A stretch of 64,000 nucleotides of DNA from Caulobacter sp. NIBR1757. Lineage in GTDB: Bacteria > Pseudomonadota > Alphaproteobacteria > Caulobacterales > Caulobacteraceae. Below, piece by piece: positions 26,557 to 36,034 of this stretch. The notes under the pieces are model-generated. The model saw only the letters and a program-made list of their open reading frames with translations, was not told where the DNA came from and did no database searches. How positions within the stretch are numbered: the first letter of the stretch is position 1; each line of letters starts with the position of its first letter. The stretch spans positions 1,008,501 to 1,072,500 of the forward strand of contig NZ_CP115463.1 of NCBI RefSeq assembly GCF_027912495.1, in the 5' to 3' direction. Made by a program: the position numbers and the translations under genes.

Positions 26557-28473
26557 ATGGACGGCGACACCCATGCCAAACCGCAATCGGCCCTGACCGG
26601 CGTCGATCTCGACCTGGCCCTGGCCGAGGCCCACATCCCCAGCCTGATGGTCGCCCTGGTCCACCTGACAGGCAATACCGACCACCTGACCGAGGCCCGC
26701 CGCCCGGTCTACGAGGTGCTCGGCGACGGCCAGGGCGGCCTGTCGGAGGCCGATGCCCAGGACATTCGCGATCTAGCTCGCACAGCGCTGACCGATTTCG
26801 CCAATGGCAAGCCCCTGCCGCCGCCCCCGACGGCTCAGCAGGTCCGCTTCATGATGGATTACGTGGCCGGGGCCGAGATCCCCGAACGCTATGGCCCCAT
26901 GCTGATGGAGCAGCTCAGCCTCGAAGGTATCGACGCCGACCGCCCGACCTGGACGCCGCAGGAAAAGCAGGCCGCCGCCGACCTGAAGGTCCTGATCATC
27001 GGGGCCGGCATGTCGGGCCTGCTGACCGCCATCCGCCTGCAGCAGGCGGGCATCGGCTTCACCATCCTCGACAAGAACCCCGACGTCGGCGGCACTTGGC
27101 TGGAGAACAGCTACCCCGGCTGCCGGGTCGACACCCCCAACCACCTCTATTCGCTCAGCTTCGAGCCCAACCACGACTGGCCCCAGCGCTATTCCACGCA
27201 GGATGTCCTGCTCCGCTACTTCCAGCGCCTGGCCGACAAGTACGACCTGCGCCGGCACATCGAATTCGGGGCCGAGGTCGCCGAGGCCCGCTACGACGAA
27301 GCCGCCTCGACCTGGACCGTCAGCACGAAAGACGGCCGCAGCTTCACCGGCAACGCGGTGATCAGCGCCGTCGGCCAGCTGAACCAGCCCAACTTCCCCA
27401 ACATCCCCGGCCGCGAACTCTTCAAGGGCCCGAGCTTCCACTCCGCCCGCTGGGACCACTCAGTCGATCTGAAGGGTAAAACCGTCGCCGTCATCGGCAC
27501 CGGGGCCAGCGCCTTCCAGTTCGTGCCGAAGATCGCGCCGGAGGCCGGCACGCTCACGGTCTTCCAGCGCTCGCCGCCCTGGCTGGCGCCGACCGAGGAC
27601 TATCACGAGACGGTCGGGGAGGGGAAAAAGGCCCTGCTCGAGCACGTGCCCTTCTACGACAAATGGTACCGCTTCTACCTGTTCTGGACGATGACCGACG
27701 GCGTCTATGAAGCCGTCAAGGCCGACCCCGCCTGGAACGGCCCGGCCGGCACCATCAGCGAGGCCAGCGCCGGCCTGCGCGAACTGCTGGTCATGAAGAT
27801 CGGCGAACAGACCGGTGGCGACGAGGCGCTGTTCGAGGCCATCACCCCGCAATACCCCTTCGGCGGCAAGCGGGCCCTGCGTGACAACGGCGTCTGGATC
27901 GAGGCCCTGCGCCGCCCGAACGTCAACCTCGTGACCCAGCCCGTCACCGCCGTCACCGAGGACGGCGTCGTCACCGCTGACGGGACCGAACACGCCGCCG
28001 ATGTCCTGATCTACGGCACCGGCTTCAAGGCCAGTTCCTTCCTCACCCCCATGACCGTGGTCGGCAAGGGCGGCGTCTCGCTGCACGACGCCTGGGACGG
28101 CGACGCCCGCGCCTATCTGGGCATGACCGCCCCGGGCTTCCCCAACTTCTTCATGCTCTACGGCCCCAACACCAACATCGTCGTCAACGGCTCGATCATC
28201 TTCTTCTCGGAAGCCTCGGTCCGTTACGTCGTCGAGGCCCTGCGCCTCATGCTGGACAAGGGCGCGAAGGCCATCGAGGTAAAGGCCGACGTTCACGACG
28301 CCTTCAACGCCCGCGTCGACGAAGCCAACGCCCAGATGGCCTGGGGCGTCGAGGGGGTCTCCAGCTGGTACAAGAACGCCAAGGGCCGCGTCAGCCAGAA
28401 CTGGCCCTTCCCGCTGGTCGACTACTGGGAAGCGACTCGGGCGCCGAACCTGACCGACTTCGACCTGCACTGA
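26557..28473 (+). CDS. Baeyer-Villiger / flavin-containing monooxygenase (HAPMO-like, extended N-terminus)
   Basis: This 638-residue FAD/NADPH enzyme inserts oxygen next to a ketone. A Rossmann motif GAGMSG is at 149-154 and the Baeyer-Villiger fingerprint FKGPSFHSARWDH at 289-301. A second nucleotide site GTGASAFQF starts at 314. The extra about 145 N-terminal residues, without a cofactor motif, are as in 4-hydroxyacetophenone monooxygenase, so an aryl-ketone or other bulky ketone substrate is plausible but not shown. AGGAG precedes the ATG. The gene is single, flanked by a DUF1697 gene and a family D repeat. Confidence 0.9.
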   Translation: MDGDTHAKPQSALTGVDLDLALAEAHIPSLMVALVHLTGNTDHLTEARRPVYEVLGDGQGGLSEADAQDIRDLARTALTDFANGKPLPPPPTAQQVRFMMDYVAGAEIPERYGPMLMEQLSLEGIDADRPTWTPQEKQAAADLKVLIIGAGMSGLLTAIRLQQAGIGFTILDKNPDVGGTWLENSYPGCRVDTPNHLYSLSFEPNHDWPQRYSTQDVLLRYFQRLADKYDLRRHIEFGAEVAEARYDEAASTWTVSTKDGRSFTGNAVISAVGQLNQPNFPNIPGRELFKGPSFHSARWDHSVDLKGKTVAVIGTGASAFQFVPKIAPEAGTLTVFQRSPPWLAPTEDYHETVGEGKKALLEHVPFYDKWYRFYLFWTMTDGVYEAVKADPAWNGPAGTISEASAGLRELLVMKIGEQTGGDEALFEAITPQYPFGGKRALRDNGVWIEALRRPNVNLVTQPVTAVTEDGVVTADGTEHAADVLIYGTGFKASSFLTPMTVVGKGGVSLHDAWDGDARAYLGMTAPGFPNFFMLYGPNTNIVVNGSIIFFSEASVRYVVEALRLMLDKGAKAIEVKADVHDAFNARVDEANAQMAWGVEGVSSWYKNAKGRVSQNWPFPLVDYWEATRAPNLTDFDLH

Positions 28474-28478
28474 TCTCC

Positions 28479-28616
28479 GTCATCCCGGACGGCCGCAGGC
28501 CGATCCGGGACCCAGGGGGTGACGGAACACCGACCACGCAGCTCCGTCCACCGGTGACCGCCGCCCCTGGGTCCCGGCTCTTCGCTGCGCTACGGCCGGG
28601 ATGACGGGAGTTGTTC
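28479..28616. repeat. Palindromic intergenic repeat, family C/D (D copy 1)
   Basis: Left arm CGTCATCCCGGACGGCCGCA with hairpin CGGACGGCCGCAGGCCGATCCG, then GGACCCAGG. Right arm mirrors it with CGGCTCTTCGCTGCGCTACGGCCG, ending GGGATGACG. It lies after the monooxygenase. Confidence 0.85.
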
Positions 28617-28695
28617 GTTCCCGCGACGCCCCCCTTTCAAAGATCGTCGTTTTCGCTAGCCTCCCCCCACAACAAACCGCCGGGGAGGGCGACAT

Positions 28696-29136
28696 ATGAC
28701 GTTTCAGGGACAGTCCGCGTTCGAGTCCGTTCTGGCGCCGGCTCTGGTGCTGGTAATCTGGTCGCTGCTGGTCTGGGTGTGGATGTACGCCACCCGCTTG
28801 CCGGCCATGGGCAAGGCCAAGCTCGACCCGCAGGCCGCCCGCTTCCCGGGCAGCCTCGATGTGCTGCCCGACGGCGCCCGGCAGGTGGCCAACAACTACA
28901 ACCACCTGATGGAACAGCCGACGATCTTCTACGCCTTGGCCTTCATCACCTATCTGGTCGGGCAGCAGTCGCCGTTTACCGCCATGCTGGCCTGGGCCTA
29001 TGTGGGCCTGCGCATCGTCCACAGCCTGATCCAGAACACCGTCAACCTGGTGCCGCTGCGGTTCCTGGTGTTCAGCCTGTCGACCATCGCCCTGATGGTC
29101 TGGGCCGGCTGCGTGGCGCTCGCCGCCTTCGCCTAG
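28696..29136 (+). CDS. MAPEG family membrane protein
   Basis: The protein is 146 residues with four transmembrane helices (about 12-31, 73-90, 96-112, 118-143). QVANNYNHLMEQPTIFYAL and GLRIVHSLIQNTVNLVPLRF are the conserved MAPEG (membrane-associated eicosanoid and glutathione metabolism) elements. Bacterial members often have glutathione transferase or peroxidase activity, but this one is not characterised. GGGGAGG lies at 28682-28688. The gene is convergent with nudC and their stops overlap by four bases. Confidence 0.88.
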   Translation: MTFQGQSAFESVLAPALVLVIWSLLVWVWMYATRLPAMGKAKLDPQAARFPGSLDVLPDGARQVANNYNHLMEQPTIFYALAFITYLVGQQSPFTAMLAWAYVGLRIVHSLIQNTVNLVPLRFLVFSLSTIALMVWAGCVALAAFA

Positions 29137-30059
29137 TCCTCTTCGTTCGCCCAGCTTTTCAACAGCTGGTGGGCGATGGCCAGGGGCGGGGGGCAGAACA
29201 GGCCTTCGATCTTTCCGGCCAGCAGGTCCCGCGCTTCTTCCTTCGTGAACCAGCGCACCGCTTCCAGCTCGGTCTGGTCCGGGGTCGCCTCGTCGGAGTC
29301 GACCTCGGCGATCAGGCCGATCATCAGCGATGACGGATAGGGCCAGGGCTGGGTCGAGTGGTAGCGCACCGACACGGCGTTCAGCCCCGCCTCTTCCTTC
29401 AGCTCGCGCGCACAGCATTCCTCGATGCTCTCGCCGGGCTCCAGGAAGCCGGCCAGGGCCGAGAACATGCCCTTGGGCCAGATCGCCTGGCGACCCATCA
29501 GGCAGCGGCCCTGATAGGTGGCCAGCATGATCGACACCGGATCGGTGCGCGGGAAGTGCTCGGCGTTGCAGGAGGGGCAAACCCGCTTCCAGCCACCCTC
29601 GGCGACAGCGCTTTGTTCACCGCAGTTGGCGCAGTGGCGATGCTTGCGCCGCCATTCGAACATGCCCTTGGCGGTGGCGGCGATGGCCGCCTCCGTGCCC
29701 GGCAGCACCATGGCCATGGCCCGCAGGTCCTGGAATTTGCCCAGTCCCTGCAGCGGCCCTTCGGCCGGATCGACGCCGCCTTCGAGATCGAGCGCGAACA
29801 CCGCCGTGTCCTTCCACAGCCCCATGAACAGCAGCCGCTCCCAGCCGTTCGACAGCTCGGTCGCCATTGCCGCCGGCAGGTAGCTGAGCTGGGTCTTGCC
29901 GTCGGCCGTCTCGGTCAGCGGCGCGCCGTTCCACAGGGCCACGGCCAGGGAGCCCGGATCATTGAGCTTCTCCTCGATCCAGGCGGCGTCGGACCGTCGC
30001 TCGCTGGCGCGGTCGAGGGGGTTGCCGGTGAAGACGTTGGCGATTTCGGAGAGAGGCAT
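29133..30059 (-). CDS. nudC: NADH pyrophosphatase / NAD-decapping Nudix hydrolase
   Basis: This 308-residue NudC hydrolyses NADH to NMNH and AMP and can remove NAD caps from RNA. The zinc ribbon CANCGEQ / CPSCNAEHFPR lies near 158-190. The Nudix box follows as GFLEPGE, then REL and EEAG with the standard spacing (G-x5-E-x7-REL-x-EEAG). The N-terminal NADH-pyrophosphatase domain is present, so the length is normal for the family. It starts at the ATG read from 30059. Isolated gene, convergent with MAPEG. Confidence 0.95.
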   Translation of the reverse strand: MPLSEIANVFTGNPLDRASERRSDAAWIEEKLNDPGSLAVALWNGAPLTETADGKTQLSYLPAAMATELSNGWERLLFMGLWKDTAVFALDLEGGVDPAEGPLQGLGKFQDLRAMAMVLPGTEAAIAATAKGMFEWRRKHRHCANCGEQSAVAEGGWKRVCPSCNAEHFPRTDPVSIMLATYQGRCLMGRQAIWPKGMFSALAGFLEPGESIEECCARELKEEAGLNAVSVRYHSTQPWPYPSSLMIGLIAEVDSDEATPDQTELEAVRWFTKEEARDLLAGKIEGLFCPPPLAIAHQLLKSWANEED

Positions 30060-30209
30060 GGGCCAAGCCTACCCGGGGGCCGTGACCCTCGCCAAGCGGC
30101 TTCCCCCGCCGGCGAGAAAATTCCTGGTCCGGCCTGAATTTTCAAAGAACGCTGATTGCAATCATCAGTTGAAGGGGGCAGGCTCCGCCACTTCAGTCGG
30201 GGAATGTGG

Positions 30210-30476
30210 ATGAGTGAACAATCGATCGACCGTCGGGGCCCGGGCATGGCTGCGGCCTCACTGATCCTCGGCGTCTTCGGGCTGATGCTGGTGTGGATCC
30301 CGCTGTTCGGCATGATCGCCTGGATCCTGTCGCCGCTCGGCTTGGTGCTGGGTCTGGTCGCCATGGGCAATCCGGCCGGGCGCGGCGTGGCCATCGCCGG
30401 GGTGACCTGTTCGGCCATCGGCCTCCTGGCCTGCATCGGCTGGGCCATGCTTTTCAGCTTCAGCGTCTCCATCTGA
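30210..30476 (+). CDS. DUF4190-type small membrane protein
   Basis: The protein is 88 residues from the ATG at 30210 (GGGGAA about 6 bases upstream). Two membrane segments (about 12-49 and 58-85) flank a glycine-rich loop (LVAMGNPAGRGVAIAGV), the pattern of DUF4190/GtrA-like small inner-membrane proteins. Function unknown. Earlier in-frame starts (30156, 30204) would add only polar residues. It lies before the SRP RNA. Confidence 0.75.
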   Translation: MSEQSIDRRGPGMAAASLILGVFGLMLVWIPLFGMIAWILSPLGLVLGLVAMGNPAGRGVAIAGVTCSAIGLLACIGWAMLFSFSVSI

Positions 30477-30499
30477 GCCCGCCCGCAGCCAAAGGGCTC

Positions 30500-30528
30500 T
30501 TGCGTCCGGCCGCTTCCGTCGCGATATA
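30500..30528 (+). promoter_or_regulatory. Candidate promoter for SRP RNA
   Basis: TTGCGT (30500-30505), a 17-base spacer and GATATA (30523-30528) place a start near 30536, the expected 5' end of the SRP RNA. No alternative promoter of equal quality is seen in the gap. Confidence 0.5.
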
Positions 30529-30536
30529 GGCCTCGG

Positions 30537-30637
30537 AGATCGGCGATGGGCGGAGTCCTCGCCAACCTGGTCAGGGCCGGAAGGCAGCAGCCACAACGAG
30601 ATTTGCTCCGGGTCGTCGTCCGGTCTCCACCTCTTCC
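30537..30637 (+). ncRNA. ffs: Signal recognition particle 4.5S RNA
   Basis: The universally conserved SRP apical loop GGTCAGGGCCGGAAGGCAGC lies at 30570-30589, followed by AGCCACAACGAG. The bacterial/alphaproteobacterial tail TTTGCTCCGGGTCGTCGTCC continues to about 30623. Flanking ATCGGCGAT (30539-30547) and ATCGCCGAT (30647-30655) could close an outer stem, so the 3' end may be as late as 30655. The RNA binds Ffh and targets membrane proteins. Its position just upstream of dnaX is common in alphaproteobacteria. Confidence 0.92.
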
Positions 30638-30749
30638 CTCATCGTGATCGCCGATGCATCGCCCGCCCTTTCGGCGCGCGGCCGCGATGACGTAGAGTGG
30701 CGTCTCAACGAAGATTCCCCGGCCCACCGCCGGGCCGCCGAAGGCCTCG

Positions 30750-32612
30750 ATGTCCGACACCGCACCGCCCTGGGATGAAGACGAGCCGACCCCCGAGGTT
30801 GAAGAGCGCGACACCTTGACCGTCGACATTTTCGGCGAGCCTGACCCGGAGCCTCAGCCCGCGATGCCCGCCGCCCAGGGGCTCGCCCCCATGCCCGCGC
30901 CGCCGACCGCCGACGGCCCCGCCTACACCGTGCTGGCCCGCAAGTACCGGCCGCGCAATTTCGACGACCTGATAGGCCAGGAGGCGATGGTCCGCACCCT
31001 GACCAACGCCTTCGCCACCGGCCGCATCGCCCACGCCTTCATGCTCACCGGCGTGCGCGGGGTCGGCAAGACCACCACCGCCCGTCTGCTGGCCCGGGCC
31101 CTCAACTACGAGAGCGAGACGGTCCACCAGCCCTCCATGGACCTGACCGTCGAGGGCCGCCATTGCGCCGCCATCGTCGAGGGCCGCCACATGGACGTGC
31201 TGGAGCTCGACGCCGCCAGCCGCACCAAGGTCGACGAGATGCGCGAGCTTCTCGACGGCGTCCGCTATTCGCCGGTCGAGGCCCGCTACAAGGTCTACGT
31301 CATCGACGAAGTCCACATGCTGTCGACGGCGGCGTTCAACGCCCTCTTGAAGACGCTGGAAGAGCCGCCACCGCACGCCAAGTTCATCTTCGCCACCACC
31401 GAGATCCGCAAGGTGCCGGTGACCATCCTCAGCCGCTGCCAGCGCTTCGACCTGCGCCGCGTCGAGCCGCCGGTGCTGGCCGCCCACCTCGAAAAGATCT
31501 GCGAAAAGGAAGGCGCCAAGGTCGAGGCCGAGGGCATCGCCCTCATCTCCCGCGCCGCCGAGGGCAGCGTCCGCGACGGCCTCTCCATCCTCGATCAGGC
31601 CATCGTCCAGACCGATCCCGGCCAGATCGTCCCGGCCAAGGTCGTCCAGGACATGCTGGGCCTCGCCGACCGGTCGCAGACCATCGAGCTGTTCGAACAG
31701 ATCATGCGCGGCGAGACCGGCGCCGCCATCCACACCTTCCGCACCCTTTGGGGCTTCGGCGCCGACCCGGTGCAGGTGGTCCTCGACCTGCTGGAACACA
31801 GCCACCAGGCTGCCGTCTCCAAGGCCCTCGGCCCCGATGCGCTCGCCATGCCGAAGGAACAGGCCCAGCGCCTCGCCGCCGTCGGCGCGCTGGCCAGCGC
31901 CGGATCCCTCTCGCGCCTGTGGCAGATGCTGCTCAAGGCGCATGACGAAGTCCGCCGCGCGCCTGATCCCTCAGCCGCCGTCGAGATGGCCCTCATCCGC
32001 CTGACCTACGCCGCCGACCTGCCCGGCCCCGAGGAGGCCCTGAAAGCCCTGCGCGACGGCGACCCGCTGCCCGGCGGTCCGTCTGGTGGCGGCGGCGGCG
32101 GCCAGTCCTCCGGCGGCGGCGCGGTGGCCCAGGCCCGCTTCGCCCAGCCGGTCATGCAACAGGCCGCGCCCCAAACCTCGGCCCTGACCGACGCCGCCAC
32201 GCTCGCCACCTTCGACGACGTCCTCAAGCTGATCGAGGCCAAGCGCGACATCGGCATCAAGCTCGACGTCGACCGCTACCTGCGGCTGGTCAGCTACCGC
32301 CCGGGCGCGATCGTCTACGAACCGGCCCCCAACACCCCGGCCAACTTCGCCGGCCGGCTGGTCTCCCGCCTCAAGGAATGGACCGGCCAGCCCTGGCTGG
32401 TCGCGGCCGAGGGCGGCGGCGGCGCCGAGACCGCCTGGGAAAAGCAGAAACGCGAGCAGAAGGAAGCCCGCGCCGAGATCGAGGCCGACCCCTTCGTCCG
32501 CTCGGTGATGGAAGCCTTCCCGGGCGCCGAGATCCTCGGCGTGAAGCAGCTTGCCATTCCGCAAGGGGAAGCGGCTACCGAACCGCCTATGGAACCGGAA
32601 GACGAGGATTAG
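30750..32612 (+). CDS. dnaX: DNA polymerase III gamma/tau subunit
   Basis: This 620-residue clamp-loader ATPase has an Ala/Gly-rich C-terminal tau region. The Walker A motif GVRGVGKTTTARLLARALNY is near residue 95, DEVHMLS is the Walker B/DExx, and TILSRCQRFDLRRV is the sensor 1 region. The zinc-module cysteines of gammaproteobacterial DnaX are reduced to one (GRHCAAIVEGRHMDV), as in other alphaproteobacteria. I saw no A-AAA-AAG slippery heptamer, so a short gamma product is not predicted from sequence. It directly follows the SRP RNA. Confidence 0.97.
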   Translation: MSDTAPPWDEDEPTPEVEERDTLTVDIFGEPDPEPQPAMPAAQGLAPMPAPPTADGPAYTVLARKYRPRNFDDLIGQEAMVRTLTNAFATGRIAHAFMLTGVRGVGKTTTARLLARALNYESETVHQPSMDLTVEGRHCAAIVEGRHMDVLELDAASRTKVDEMRELLDGVRYSPVEARYKVYVIDEVHMLSTAAFNALLKTLEEPPPHAKFIFATTEIRKVPVTILSRCQRFDLRRVEPPVLAAHLEKICEKEGAKVEAEGIALISRAAEGSVRDGLSILDQAIVQTDPGQIVPAKVVQDMLGLADRSQTIELFEQIMRGETGAAIHTFRTLWGFGADPVQVVLDLLEHSHQAAVSKALGPDALAMPKEQAQRLAAVGALASAGSLSRLWQMLLKAHDEVRRAPDPSAAVEMALIRLTYAADLPGPEEALKALRDGDPLPGGPSGGGGGGQSSGGGAVAQARFAQPVMQQAAPQTSALTDAATLATFDDVLKLIEAKRDIGIKLDVDRYLRLVSYRPGAIVYEPAPNTPANFAGRLVSRLKEWTGQPWLVAAEGGGGAETAWEKQKREQKEARAEIEADPFVRSVMEAFPGAEILGVKQLAIPQGEAATEPPMEPEDED

Positions 32613-32621
32613 CCACAGCGT

Positions 32622-32776
32622 CCTTCTCCCGCTTGTCGGGAGAAGGTGGCCCGCGAAGCGGGTCGGATGAGGGCAGCGCCGGCCTTTGAAGGCTGGCATC
32701 GCCAATCACCCGACGCTGGCGCTGCCCTCACCCGACGCCCTCCGGGCGCCACCCTCTCCCGACAAGCGGGAGAGGG
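32622..32776. repeat. Palindromic intergenic repeat, family B copy 4
   Basis: Left arm CCTTCTCCCGCTTGTCGGG with second hairpin CCCGCGAAGCGGG; right arm GACGCCCTCCGGGCGCC then CTCTCCCGACAAGCGGGAGAG. The right end lies 27 bases before the SDR start and contributes purine-rich sequence upstream of it. Confidence 0.9.
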
Positions 32777-32802
32777 GAAAAGATAAAAAGGGGAGAAAAC
32801 CA

Positions 32803-33606
32803 ATGACCGCAGCCAACGGCCGCAAGTCCATCTTCATCACCGGCGCCGCCTCGGGCATGGGCCTGGAGACCGCCCGCCTGTTCGCGGGCGAAGGCTGGTT
32901 CGTCGGCGCGGTCGACGTCAACGTCGCCGGCCTGGACGCCCTGAAGGCCGAGCTGGGCGACGCCGTCCAGACCCAGGTCCTCGACGTCACCGACCGCGCC
33001 GCCTACGCCGCCGCGCTCGATACCTTCGCCAAGGCCACCGACGGCAAGCTCGACCTGCTGTTCAACAACGCCGGCATCGGCCGTGGCGGCCCGTTCATCG
33101 ACCAGACCTGGGAAGACGTCATGGCCGTGGTCAACATCAACTTCGTGGCGGTCCTCAGCGGCATCCACCTGGCCGCCCCGCTGCTTAAAAGCACGCCCAA
33201 CAGCCTCTGCTTTACCACCTCGTCCTCGTCGGCCATTTTCGGCATCCCCAACATCGCCGTCTATTCGGCCACCAAACATGCGGTGAAGGGCCTGACCGAA
33301 GCCCTGTCGGTCGAGCTGGCCGCCCATGGCGTGCGCGCCGCCGACACCCTGCCCGGCATGATCGACACCCCCATCCTGCCCGACGAAGCCAAGGCCAACG
33401 CGCCGAAAGAGGGCATGTGGCGCCTCACACCTCCGCGAGAAGTCGCCCAGGCAGTCTGGGACGCCTACCATTCGACCAAGATCCACTGGTATGTCCCGAC
33501 TGAACTCGAGGCTTACGACGTGATGCAGACCCAGGCGCCCGAGGCGATCCGGGACCAGATGCTGAGCGCCGGCGGCCTCTTCAGCGAAGGAAACAAGACG
33601 CCATGA
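32803..33606 (+). CDS. Short-chain dehydrogenase/reductase
   Basis: This 267-residue SDR enzyme (classical type) has TGAASGMG at 14-21, NNAG in LLFNNAGIG near 87-95, Ser at about 141 and the YSATK catalytic Tyr/Lys (YSATKHAVKGL) near 154-164. The dinucleotide fold and active site are complete, so it is probably a functional NAD(P)-dependent alcohol/ketone oxidoreductase. ATG at 32803 has AGGGGAGA upstream. It overlaps ybaB by ATGA. Position between dnaX and ybaB-recR is an intrusion into a commonly contiguous dnaX-ybaB-recR order; substrate unknown. Confidence 0.92.
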   Translation: MTAANGRKSIFITGAASGMGLETARLFAGEGWFVGAVDVNVAGLDALKAELGDAVQTQVLDVTDRAAYAAALDTFAKATDGKLDLLFNNAGIGRGGPFIDQTWEDVMAVVNINFVAVLSGIHLAAPLLKSTPNSLCFTTSSSSAIFGIPNIAVYSATKHAVKGLTEALSVELAAHGVRAADTLPGMIDTPILPDEAKANAPKEGMWRLTPPREVAQAVWDAYHSTKIHWYVPTELEAYDVMQTQAPEAIRDQMLSAGGLFSEGNKTP

Positions 33607-33926
33607 AAGACCTCCAGGGGCTGATGAAGCAGGCCCAGGCCATGCAGGCCAAGCTGGCCGAAGCCCAGGAAAAAGTCGCCGCCATCGTCGTCGAAGGCAC
33701 GTCGGGCGGCGGCATGGTCAAGGTGACGCTCCGGGGCGCCGGCGAACTCTCCGGTGTCGAACTGGACGAATCCCTGCTGGCCCCCGGCGAAGGCGAGGTC
33801 ATCGCCGACCTCCTCGTCGCCGCCCACGCCGACGCCCGCCGCAAGCTGGAAGCCCAGACGGCGGAGCTGATGCAGGCGGCGGCCGGCCCGCTGGCCGGCA
33901 TGAAGATTCCGGGGATGCCGTTCTAG
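33603..33926 (+). CDS. Nucleoid-associated protein YbaB/EbfC family
   Basis: This 107-residue DNA-binding dimer follows the dnaX unit and precedes recR, its usual partner. MKDLQGLMKQAQAMQAKLAEAQ and the conserved GGGMVKVTLRGAGELSGVELD are diagnostic. The ATG overlaps the SDR stop and its TAG is immediately followed by the GTG of recR, showing tight coupling. It binds DNA non-specifically and may influence nucleoid structure. Confidence 0.95.
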   Translation: MKDLQGLMKQAQAMQAKLAEAQEKVAAIVVEGTSGGGMVKVTLRGAGELSGVELDESLLAPGEGEVIADLLVAAHADARRKLEAQTAELMQAAAGPLAGMKIPGMPF

Positions 33927-34529
33927 GTGGCCTCCGTCGCCGGACCCGAGATCGAACGCCTCATCAGCCTGCTGGCCAAGCTGCCGGGCCTCGGCCCCCG
34001 CTCGGCCCGGCGCGCGGCCCTGACTCTGCTCAAGCGCCGCGACCAGCTGCTCGGCCCCCTGGCCAGCGCCCTCGCCGACGCCCAGGCCAACGTCAAGACC
34101 TGCTCCGTCTGCGGCAGCCTCGACACCCGCGACCCCTGCAGCCTCTGCGCCGACTCCTTGCGCGACCGCACCCTGATCTGCGTGGTCGAGGAGGTCGGCA
34201 GCGTCTGGGCCATGGAGCGGGCAGGGGCCTTCCGGGGCCGTTACCATGTGCTCGGCGGCCTGCTCTCGGCCCTCGACGGCGTCGGCCCCGACAACCTGCG
34301 CATCAACGAACTGACCGCCCGCGTCACCGAAGGCGAGATCCGCGAGGTGGTCCTGGCCCTGCCCGCCACCGTCGACGGCCAGACCACCGCCCACTACATC
34401 GCCGAGCGCCTCTCGAACCTCGACGTCGCCGTCACCATGCTGGCCCGAGGCGTCCCCGTCGGCGGCGACCTCGACTGGCTGGATGACGGCACCATCGCGC
34501 AGGCCATGCGCGCGCGGCGGCCGGCCTGA
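33927..34529 (+). CDS. recR: Recombination mediator RecR
   Basis: This 200-residue protein acts with RecF/RecO in loading RecA at gaps. The N-terminal helix-hairpin-helix ([17 protein letters not shown]), the C4 zinc finger [16 protein letters not shown] near 58-73 and the Toprim domain ([16 protein letters not shown], then [15 protein letters not shown]) are all intact. It starts at GTG directly after the ybaB stop. A family D repeat closes the unit. Confidence 0.97.
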   Translation: MASVAGPEIERLISLLAKLPGLGPRSARRAALTLLKRRDQLLGPLASALADAQANVKTCSVCGSLDTRDPCSLCADSLRDRTLICVVEEVGSVWAMERAGAFRGRYHVLGGLLSALDGVGPDNLRINELTARVTEGEIREVVLALPATVDGQTTAHYIAERLSNLDVAVTMLARGVPVGGDLDWLDDGTIAQAMRARRPA

Positions 34530-34540
34530 CCCTCCCTTCC

Positions 34541-34658
34541 GACTATCCCGACGAAAGTCGGGACCCAGCTGGCAAATCAGAAGACAGGCTGGCGCTGATC
34601 AGAACCGAAGCTCATCCGCCAATGGACACTGGGTCCCGACTTTCGTCGGGATGATCGG
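34541..34658. repeat. Palindromic intergenic repeat, family C/D (D copy 2)
   Basis: ACTATCCCGACGAAAGTCGG on the left pairs with CCCGACTTTCGTCGGGATGA on the right, each followed or preceded by GACCCAG or CTGGGTC. The arm hairpin CCCGACGAAAGTCGGG is internally self-complementary. Same outline as the copies at 17081 and 28479, with a different stem sequence. Confidence 0.85.
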
Positions 34659-34707
34659 AGGTGTGGGAGGGCTGTGCGGGACTCGCTTTCCACGCTAAGA
34701 ACCAACC

Positions 34708-35979
34708 ATGAACGCCGCCACGCTTGCTCTCATCGTCGCCGTCGCCTTCGCGCTGCTGGCCGTCGTCGCCCTCGCCTGGGCCCTGATGGAGCGCCGGCGC
34801 GCCGCCGCCGCCGAGGCCAAGGCCTGGTCGCTGCAGGAACAGTTCACCACCGCCGACGCCCGCGCCCGCATGCTGGAGGACCAGTCCGGCGCCACCGCCG
34901 AACTCCTGAAAGCCCAGGCCCTGCAACAGGCCGGCGCCGTCGCTGAGGAAGTGCTCAAGCGCACCGAGGAGTCCTTCCGCAACCGCGAGCTCGTCGCCCA
35001 GGAGCGCATCGCCAACCAGCTGAAACCCGTCGCCGACACCCTCGCCAAGTTCGAGGCCCAGGTCACCGCCGTCGAGAAAGCGCGCTCGGAAGAGCAGGGC
35101 GGTCTCAAGCAGCAGATCGCCGCCCTGATGGACGCCTCGGTCGCCACCCAGGCCGAGGCCCGCAAACTGTCCGCCGCCCTGCGCCGCGGGGCCGGGGTGC
35201 AGGGTCGCTGGGGCGAACAGACCCTGCGCAACGTGCTGGAGGCCGCCGGCCTCGCCAACCAGTACGACTTCGTCGAACAGTTCAGCCTCGACACCGAGGA
35301 GGGCCGCCGTCGCCCGGACGTCAAGGTCCGCATGCCGGCCGGCGCCGTTTTCGCCATCGACGCCAAATGCTCGCTCAACGCCTTCATGGACGCCCAGGAA
35401 CATGCCGACGAGACCCTGCGCGAGGCCGCCATGGTCCGCCACGCCGCCAGCGTGCGCGGCCACATGCAGTCCCTGTCGGCCAAGGCCTACTGGGACCAGT
35501 TCGCCTCCGAGCGCTCGCCCGACTTCGTGGCCATGTTCGTGCCCGGCGACGGCTTCCTGGCCGCCGCCCTGGAGCGCCTGCCCGACCTGATGACCGAGGC
35601 CATGGACAAGCGCGTCCTCATCGTCACCCCCACCACCCTGTTCGCCCTCTGCAAGGCCGTCGCCTACGGCTGGCGGGTCGAGGAACAGGCCGCCAACGCC
35701 GATCACATCGCCAGGCTGGGCCGCGACCTCTACAGCCGCCTCTCGACCATGGGGACCCACGTCGCCGCCATGGGCAAGGCGCTGGAGACCGCCACCGGCC
35801 GCTACAACCAGTTCGTCGCCAGCCTCGAGACCCAGGTCCTCACCCAGGCCCGCCGCTTCGAGGACCTGAAAGTCGATCACGAGGGCAAGGACCTGCCCGA
35901 ACTGGGCCCCATCGAGGGCGGCGTCCGGCCGCTGGCCAAACTGACCGTCGACGCCCCGGCGCCCTCCGACAAACACTAG
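34708..35979 (+). CDS. rmuC: DNA recombination protein RmuC homologue
   Basis: The protein is 423 residues. An N-terminal membrane helix (about 5-25, [20 protein letters not shown]) is followed by an extended coiled coil to about 150. The conserved nuclease-like domain begins with [20 protein letters not shown] and includes [12 protein letters not shown] and [10 protein letters not shown]. RmuC restrains inversions at short inverted repeats, a fitting function in a chromosome rich in palindromes. The fold belongs to the restriction-endonuclease-like group. Gene stands alone before def. Confidence 0.92.
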   Translation: MNAATLALIVAVAFALLAVVALAWALMERRRAAAAEAKAWSLQEQFTTADARARMLEDQSGATAELLKAQALQQAGAVAEEVLKRTEESFRNRELVAQERIANQLKPVADTLAKFEAQVTAVEKARSEEQGGLKQQIAALMDASVATQAEARKLSAALRRGAGVQGRWGEQTLRNVLEAAGLANQYDFVEQFSLDTEEGRRRPDVKVRMPAGAVFAIDAKCSLNAFMDAQEHADETLREAAMVRHAASVRGHMQSLSAKAYWDQFASERSPDFVAMFVPGDGFLAAALERLPDLMTEAMDKRVLIVTPTTLFALCKAVAYGWRVEEQAANADHIARLGRDLYSRLSTMGTHVAAMGKALETATGRYNQFVASLETQVLTQARRFEDLKVDHEGKDLPELGPIEGGVRPLAKLTVDAPAPSDKH

Positions 35980-36034
35980 ACCCCGCAACCCGCCCCAGCT
36001 TGACGCTCGGGTATCGAGCTCTTACCTCCCCGCC

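Noticed and set aside
30750..32612. Programmed frameshift in dnaX producing gamma
   Set aside because: No slippery A-AAA-AAG heptamer was found near the domain boundary.
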